Below, piece by piece: positions 59,408 through 64,000 of a stretch of 64,000 nucleotides of DNA (position 1 is its first letter; each line of letters begins with the position of its first letter). The DNA comes from Pseudomonas sp. PA27(2017). Lineage in GTDB: Bacteria; Pseudomonadota; Gammaproteobacteria; Pseudomonadales; Pseudomonadaceae. Under the pieces are notes generated by a model. That model searched no databases, was not told where the DNA came from, and saw only the letters and a list, made by a program, of their open reading frames with translations. Where the stretch lies: contig NZ_MSXW01000061.1 in assembly GCF_001945445.1 (NCBI RefSeq), forward strand, positions 124,272 through 188,271, read 5' to 3'. A program made the position numbers and the translations under genes.

Positions 59408-60475
59408 CTAGAGTTGGCCGTCGGCGGCCATCTGCATGAAGGTCGGATCGAAGCGCAGCTTGAGGTTGCTCTGGTCGCCAGTCGTCATGTCGTTGGCGAA
59501 GCTCATGCCAATGGCATCGGCGCTCTGTGCGCCTTCGCCGAGCAGGCCGTGATCGAAGGAGAACGCCGCGACCTTGCTCATGGTCTCCGGTAGGCGTGGG
59601 CTCATGGCGAAGGCCACGGCGTCCTTGGCGCTGTAGAACATCTTGGTGGTGGCGAGCTGCGCCTCGTAGCTCTTCAGGTCGGTGCCCGAGGCCTTGGCCA
59701 TGTGCTCGCGAGCGGCCTTGCCCGCCGATCCGGTATCGGCCATGGTCGCCATGATTTCGTACCAGGCGCCGGTCAGCGCCTTGCCCAGGGCGGGGTTGTC
59801 CTTGAGGGTGTCGCTGTTGACCACCATCAGGTCGATGATTTCGCCGGGAATCTGGCTGGAGTCGAACACCTTGGTCACCCCAGGCGTGGCTTCGATTTCG
59901 GCCAGCAGCGGGTTCCAGGTGGTCACCGCGGTGACGTCAGGTGTGGCGAACGCAGCGACCATGTCGGCATCCGAGGTATTCACCACCTTCAGGTCGCGCT
60001 CGCTCAAACCGGCTTTTTCCAGGCCGCGGGCGAGCAGGTAGTGGGAGACCGAGAGCTCGACCAGGTTGACGTTCTGGCCCTTGAGATCGGCAAGGGTTTT
60101 CTTCTCGCCCTTGAGCACGACACCGTCATTGCCGTTGGAGAAATCGCCGACGATCAGCGCGGTGCTGTCCACGCCACCGGCGGCGGGGATGGTCAGGGCG
60201 TCCATGTTGGTCATGGTGCAGCCGTCGAACTGGCCGGCGCTGTACTGGTTGATCGACTCGACGTAGTCGTTGATCTGCACCACGTCGATGGAGATGCCGT
60301 ACTTGTCGGCCCATTTGTCGACGATGCCCTGGGCGTCGCCATACTCCCATGGCATCCAGCCGGCGTAGATGGTCCAGCACACGCTGAAACTGTCCTTTTG
60401 CGCAGCCTGGCTGTTTAGGGAGAGAGCTGCCGCGAGGCCGGCGGCGAGAACGGAGAAAAGACGGGGCTTGCGCAT
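59408..60475 (-). CDS. ABC transporter periplasmic binding protein (urea/guanidine-type)
   Basis: 355 residues with a signal peptide of about 24 residues (ending NSQA). The mature part begins DSFSVCWTIYAGWMPWEYG, a motif of putative urea/guanidine binding proteins, with further segments FDGCTMTNMDALTIPAAGGVD and TWNPLLAEIEATPGV. First gene of the operon below the guanidine riboswitch. The ligand is inferred from that context. Confidence 0.88.
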   Translation of the reverse strand: MRKPRLFSVLAAGLAAALSLNSQAAQKDSFSVCWTIYAGWMPWEYGDAQGIVDKWADKYGISIDVVQINDYVESINQYSAGQFDGCTMTNMDALTIPAAGGVDSTALIVGDFSNGNDGVVLKGEKKTLADLKGQNVNLVELSVSHYLLARGLEKAGLSERDLKVVNTSDADMVAAFATPDVTAVTTWNPLLAEIEATPGVTKVFDSSQIPGEIIDLMVVNSDTLKDNPALGKALTGAWYEIMATMADTGSAGKAAREHMAKASGTDLKSYEAQLATTKMFYSAKDAVAFAMSPRLPETMSKVAAFSFDHGLLGEGAQSADAIGMSFANDMTTGDQSNLKLRFDPTFMQMAADGQL

Positions 60476-60537
60476 AGGAACCTCCAGTTCGAGAAAGGGC
60501 GGGCAGGAGTGCGCGGCATGTCCCATCGCTGGGGCGC

Positions 60538-60634
60538 GTTCTCCCGGGCTTTTGTCCCGCCGTGTAACCTCTCGAGGAGGTCGCCAACTCTCGGACCAGT
60601 CATCCGCCGTTACTGGCGAACCGGAACCCTAGTC
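60538..60634 (-). ncRNA. Guanidine-I riboswitch (ykkC class)
   Basis: Read on the minus strand, the region contains CTAGGGTTCCGG, then ACTGGTCCGAGAG, then ACACGGCGGGACAAAAGCCCGGGAGA in two parts, the invariant blocks of the guanidine-I aptamer. It lies 63 bases before the ABC binding-protein start. It should raise expression of the whole operon when guanidine is bound. Confidence 0.93.
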
Positions 60635-60968
60635 GGCTATTTGCAAATTGTGATGCCGCTGTCCTGGACGATGCCGAGGATTTTCCTGCACGCCAGTGTA
60701 TAAGCGAGGATCGTGCCAGGCAGCGAAGCGTGCGCTGGTGCCGGGCGCTCGTTACCGATGAGGAGATGGATGCGCTCTGGTGGTGCGCAAGCGTCAGCGT
60801 GTGCGCAGTTTCGGCGCGCCGGTGTGCTGTCGACCGCGCTGAAATGATTTGTAGCCACTGTGCGACGAGTGGAACGGATTCGCCGCCTCCGGGATTGTCT
60901 GATGGGCTGGGGACAACCCCGGTACCGGCAGCCGCCGGTGCATGATTCGCGGTCGAAGGAGGCCGCCC
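60635..60968. other. Gap between the divergent riboswitch operon and the lipoprotein gene
   Basis: 334 bases with no supported gene. It must hold the promoters of both divergent units; none could be assigned clearly. Open frames seen here are low-complexity Arg-rich shadows. Confidence 0.5.
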
Positions 60969-61397
60969 ATGATCCGTAAATCCATGCTCGTCGCGTTGTT
61001 GGGTTTCTCGCTGACCGGTTGCGCCGTTTACGATGACAGTCGTTATGGCAACCGCTACTACGAACGCCAGTACTATCCAGGCACCTACGTGGAGCGCACC
61101 GAGGTGTATGGCGCACCGCGTTTCTATGTCTACGAGGATCGTCGCCACGACTCGTACTATCCGCCGCCGGGTCATCATTCGCGGCCGCCACGTCATTACA
61201 ACCCGCCAGGCTACGATCCGCGCTATTACGGTCGGCACGACCGTAATCGGCGCGACTACCGCCCGGCGCCGCGGCCGGGTTGGGAAGGGCAGCGTCATCA
61301 CTATCAGCAACAGCAACGCCCGCGCTATTCACCGCCGCAATGGCAACAGCGCGAGGCACCTCAGCGTATCCAGGGATTTCCGATGCGCGACCGTTGA
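60969..61397 (+). CDS. Tyr/Arg/Pro-rich lipoprotein
   Basis: 142 residues. Lipoprotein signal with lipobox SLTGC (Cys18). The mature part is very rich in Tyr, Arg, Pro, His and Gln (YYERQYYPGTYVERTE, HYQQQQRPRYSPPQ) and probably disordered. The gene lies ahead of lapG and lapD. Short lipoproteins of this composition are found in many pseudomonads; their function is unknown to me. Confidence 0.75.
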   Translation: MIRKSMLVALLGFSLTGCAVYDDSRYGNRYYERQYYPGTYVERTEVYGAPRFYVYEDRRHDSYYPPPGHHSRPPRHYNPPGYDPRYYGRHDRNRRDYRPAPRPGWEGQRHHYQQQQRPRYSPPQWQQREAPQRIQGFPMRDR

Positions 61398-61521
61398 TCA
61401 TGGGTGCCGATGCGCACATGAGTGCGCATCGGTACGTTCGTCGCCTGTAGTGGCATCTAGCAATTGTTTTTTACGTGCATGCGCCGCACCATGACGGCGT
61501 TGCTCGTCTGGAAGCATTGTC

Positions 61522-62211
61522 GTGCCAATCGGCGGATCTGGCGTTCTCTCACTTCGTTATCGCTGGCCCGTGCTGGTGGCGTGGCTGCTCGCCCTGTCGC
61601 TGGTGGCTGGCGGCCTGCACGCGCAGTGGGACTTCCAGCGCATTGCCGCTCGTGCCGAACAACTCTACGGCCCGCTGGGCGCCGGCAAGCCGCGTATCGA
61701 TGCCTGGCAGCGCCTGCTCGACGAGCAGCGCAACGCTCCCGAGGCCGACCAGCTCAAGGCCGTGAACCGGTTTTTCAACCTGCAATTGCGCTTTCGTGAC
61801 GACCAGGAAATCTGGGGCGTTGCCGACTACTGGGCGACGCCCGTCGAAGCGCTGATGCGCGGCGCTGCCGACTGCGAAGATTACGCCATCGCCAAGTATT
61901 TCAGCCTGCGTGAGCTGGGCGTGCCGAGCGAGAAGCTGCGCATCACTTACGTCAAGGCGGTGCGTCTGAACCAGGCGCACATGGTGCTGACCTATTACCC
62001 GACTCCTACCTCGGTACCGCTGGTACTGGATAACCTGATCGATGCCATCGAGCCGGCGACCGAACGCCGGGATCTGGTACCCGTGTACGCCTTCAACGCT
62101 GAAGGGCTGTGGGTGCCTGGGCCGGCGGGCGGCAAACAGGTGGGAGACAGCAAGCGCCTTTCGCGCTGGCAGGATTTGTTGAAGAAGATGCGCGCCGAAG
62201 GCTTTCCTTAA
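61522..62211 (+). CDS. lapG: Periplasmic cysteine protease LapG
   Basis: 229 residues from a GTG start, transglutaminase-like cysteine protease. Membrane/signal segment at about 14-33. Catalytic triad: Cys in GAADCEDYAIAKYF, His in QAHMVLTYY, Asp in LVLDNLIDAI. It cleaves the N-terminus of the large adhesin LapA and thereby releases biofilm cells; LapD holds it back when c-di-GMP is high. lapD follows directly. Confidence 0.93.
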   Translation: MPIGGSGVLSLRYRWPVLVAWLLALSLVAGGLHAQWDFQRIAARAEQLYGPLGAGKPRIDAWQRLLDEQRNAPEADQLKAVNRFFNLQLRFRDDQEIWGVADYWATPVEALMRGAADCEDYAIAKYFSLRELGVPSEKLRITYVKAVRLNQAHMVLTYYPTPTSVPLVLDNLIDAIEPATERRDLVPVYAFNAEGLWVPGPAGGKQVGDSKRLSRWQDLLKKMRAEGFP

Positions 62212-62231
62212 GGCGTAGCGAGGAGTTGTGC

Positions 62232-64000
62232 ATGTCACTGTTCAAGCAGTTGTGTGTCGCCATCTGCGTGCTGATGCTGGTGAGTTTCGCCGGCAGCGTC
62301 GTGGTCAACGTGGAGAGCTCGCGCGAGCAGCAGGTCAACCAGTTGCGCTCCCACGCGCAGGACGCCGCGACGGCGCTCGGCCTGTCGCTCGGCTCGCACC
62401 TGGACGACCCGGCGATGCTGGAACTGATGGTCAGCTCGATTTTCGACAGCGGCTATTTCGAGAGCATCCGCGTGATCGGCCCGGACGACAAGGTGCTGGT
62501 CGAGCGTTCCGGCCCGAGCCTGGGCCGCGGCGCGCCGCAGTGGTTCGCCGACCTGGTGGACCTGGCGCCTGCACAGGGCGACGCCATCGTCAGCGACGGC
62601 TGGAGTCAGGCGGCCCATGTCGAGGTGGTCAGCCACCCGTATTTCGCCATCGCCAAGTTGTGGCAGAACGCCTACGCGACCTTGCTGTGGCTGGCGCTGA
62701 TCAGCTTCGTGTGCATCGGCCTGGGCGTGCTGTTGCTCAAACGCCAATTGCGCCCGCTGGAGTACATGGTCGAACAATCCAATGCCATCGCCCGCCGCGA
62801 GTTTCTCAGCGCGCCGAACCTGCCGCGCACGCCCGAGTTTCGCCGGGTGGTGAACGCGATGAATCAGATGGTGGAAAAGCTCAAGACACTGTTCGACGAA
62901 GAAGCTTCGCGCAGCGAGAAACTCCATGCCGAAGCCTATCAAGACAGCCTGACGGGCCTGGCCAACCGCCGCTATTTCGATCTCGATCTGCAGGCACGCC
63001 TGACGGGAGAGGAACGGGCCAGCAGCGGTGCGCTGATGCTGTTGCGGGTCAATGACCTGATCGGGCTGAACCAGCGTATCGGCGGGCAACGCACAGACCA
63101 GCTGCTCAAGGCGGTGGCCGAACAACTGCAGCAGGTCAGCCAGGGCCGTTTCCTGCTGGCACGCAACCGCGGTGGCGAGTTCGCCTTGCTGGCTGCCGGT
63201 GTCGACCGCCAGGAAGCCGAGCAACTCGCCGAGCAACTGTGCAGCGCCTTGCTGTCGTTGCAGCAGACCGGTGCCAGCGATTGCTCGCCCGTAGCCCATA
63301 TCGGCATCACCACTTTCGCGCCGGGGGCGAGCAGCAGCGAACTCTACAGCGCGCTGGATGCTGCCTTGGCCGAGGCCGTCAGCAACAGCCGCCACCATTG
63401 GGCCTTCGTCGAACATCATCACCAGGGCGTTGCCAACGGCGAGCGCAATGACTGGCATCGCCTGCTGGAAGGCGCCCTGCAGCAGGGGCGTTTCCTGCAA
63501 TACGTACAGCCGGTGGTCAATGCCGCCGACCCGACTAAGGTGCTGCATAACAAGGTGCTGGCGCGTTTGCTCGACGAGCGCGGCGAAACCATTCCCGCTG
63601 GCCAATTCCTGCCGTGGCTGGAGCGTTTCGGCTGGACCGCTCGTCTGGATCTGGTGATGCTCGACGCCTTGCTGGCGCAACTCGCCGACCATGAAGGGCA
63701 GGTGGCGCTGAGCCTGTCGGGCATCACTGTGCGTGACCCGCAGGCCCTGCAACAGGTCTACGAGCGCTTGCGCCTGAATCCGGCGGTCAGTGGCCGACTG
63801 ATTCTGGAATTGGACGAAGGCCAACTGCCCGGACCGGCCGAACTCGAGGCGATCACCCGCAGGCTGCGCAGCCTGGGCGTCGAGCTCGGCCTACAGCATT
63901 TCGGTGGGCGCTTCAGCATGATCGGCAACCTGGCCAAGCTCGGCCTGGCTTACCTCAAAGTGGACGGCAGCTTCATCCGCGGCATCGATCAGGAAGGCGA
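62232..64000 (+). CDS. lapD: c-di-GMP effector LapD (5' part; runs off the window)
   Basis: About 590 residues are present. An N-terminal membrane helix, a periplasmic domain (30-150), a second helix (about 150-175, LLWLALISFVCIGLGVLLL), HAMP, then degenerate GGDEF (RGGEF in place of GGDEF) and the start of the EAL domain. The EAL motif is replaced by KVLARLL, so it should bind but not degrade c-di-GMP, as in LapD. It sequesters LapG when c-di-GMP is bound. The open frame reaches the window end without a stop. Confidence 0.93.
   Translation, partial: MSLFKQLCVAICVLMLVSFAGSVVVNVESSREQQVNQLRSHAQDAATALGLSLGSHLDDPAMLELMVSSIFDSGYFESIRVIGPDDKVLVERSGPSLGRGAPQWFADLVDLAPAQGDAIVSDGWSQAAHVEVVSHPYFAIAKLWQNAYATLLWLALISFVCIGLGVLLLKRQLRPLEYMVEQSNAIARREFLSAPNLPRTPEFRRVVNAMNQMVEKLKTLFDEEASRSEKLHAEAYQDSLTGLANRRYFDLDLQARLTGEERASSGALMLLRVNDLIGLNQRIGGQRTDQLLKAVAEQLQQVSQGRFLLARNRGGEFALLAAGVDRQEAEQLAEQLCSALLSLQQTGASDCSPVAHIGITTFAPGASSSELYSALDAALAEAVSNSRHHWAFVEHHHQGVANGERNDWHRLLEGALQQGRFLQYVQPVVNAADPTKVLHNKVLARLLDERGETIPAGQFLPWLERFGWTARLDLVMLDALLAQLADHEGQVALSLSGITVRDPQALQQVYERLRLNPAVSGRLILELDEGQLPGPAELEAITRRLRSLGVELGLQHFGGRFSMIGNLAKLGLAYLKVDGSFIRGIDQEG

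Noticed and set aside
60637..61419. Minus-strand Arg-rich reading frame over the lipoprotein gene
   Set aside because: It is the shadow of the Tyr/Arg-rich lipoprotein gene and crosses the riboswitch region.
1..64000. CRISPR array
   Set aside because: No run of regularly spaced short repeats with unique spacers was seen on either strand.

Overview
The window is a 64 kb piece of a high-GC gammaproteobacterial chromosome, almost certainly a Pseudomonas of the non-fluorescent type. The gene order queA-tgt-yajC-secD-secF / suhB / trmJ-cysE / isc operon / ndk-rlmN-pilF-rodZ-ispG-hisS-yfgM-bamB-der matches my recollection of the Pseudomonas core. phaG, lapG and lapD, and a REP-type repeat typical of the genus, agree with this.

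Region 1 (1 to about 14930) is the right part of a prophage. It holds tail and fibre genes (1-8083), a lysis cassette (lambda R-type endolysin, overlapping Rz/Rz1 spanins), a DNA adenine methylase, small unknown genes, and an SOS cassette of an HMCES/SRAP gene divergent from umuDC around one perfect LexA box. Last comes an unrecognised, probably membrane-anchored protein gene that stops just before tRNA-Leu(CAA). No integrase, repressor or capsid gene is visible, so the left end lies outside the window.

Region 2 (14967-38910) is core chromosome: queuosine modification, Sec accessory proteins, Fe-S cluster assembly under an IscR site, isoprenoid synthesis, envelope biogenesis and ribosome GTPase genes. 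Region 3 (38911-44440) is a TonB-dependent siderophore receptor divergent from a two-component system, followed by a DJ-1/PfpI protein.

Region 4 (44450-48550) is a 4.1 kb AT-rich island inserted in the 3' end of tRNA-Gly(CCC). It is bounded by a 30-nt imperfect repeat of the tRNA end and by 18-nt inner repeats. It carries a complete retron (promoter, msr-msd RNA, nucleoside-deoxyribosyltransferase-like effector, reverse transcriptase of the St85/Ec86 type), an unknown secreted protein, a frameshifted phage regulator, an integrase C-terminal stub and a RelE/NadS toxin-antitoxin pair. This is the most interesting part of the window.

Region 5 (48600-64000) holds phaG, rsuA, a CWC protein and a GGDEF diguanylate cyclase. 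A complete guanidine-I riboswitch follows, with its ABC transporter / UAAP1 / UAAP2 / carboxylase operon; the carboxylase gene carries an in-frame REP palindrome. The window ends with a tyrosine-rich lipoprotein gene, lapG and the 5' part of lapD.
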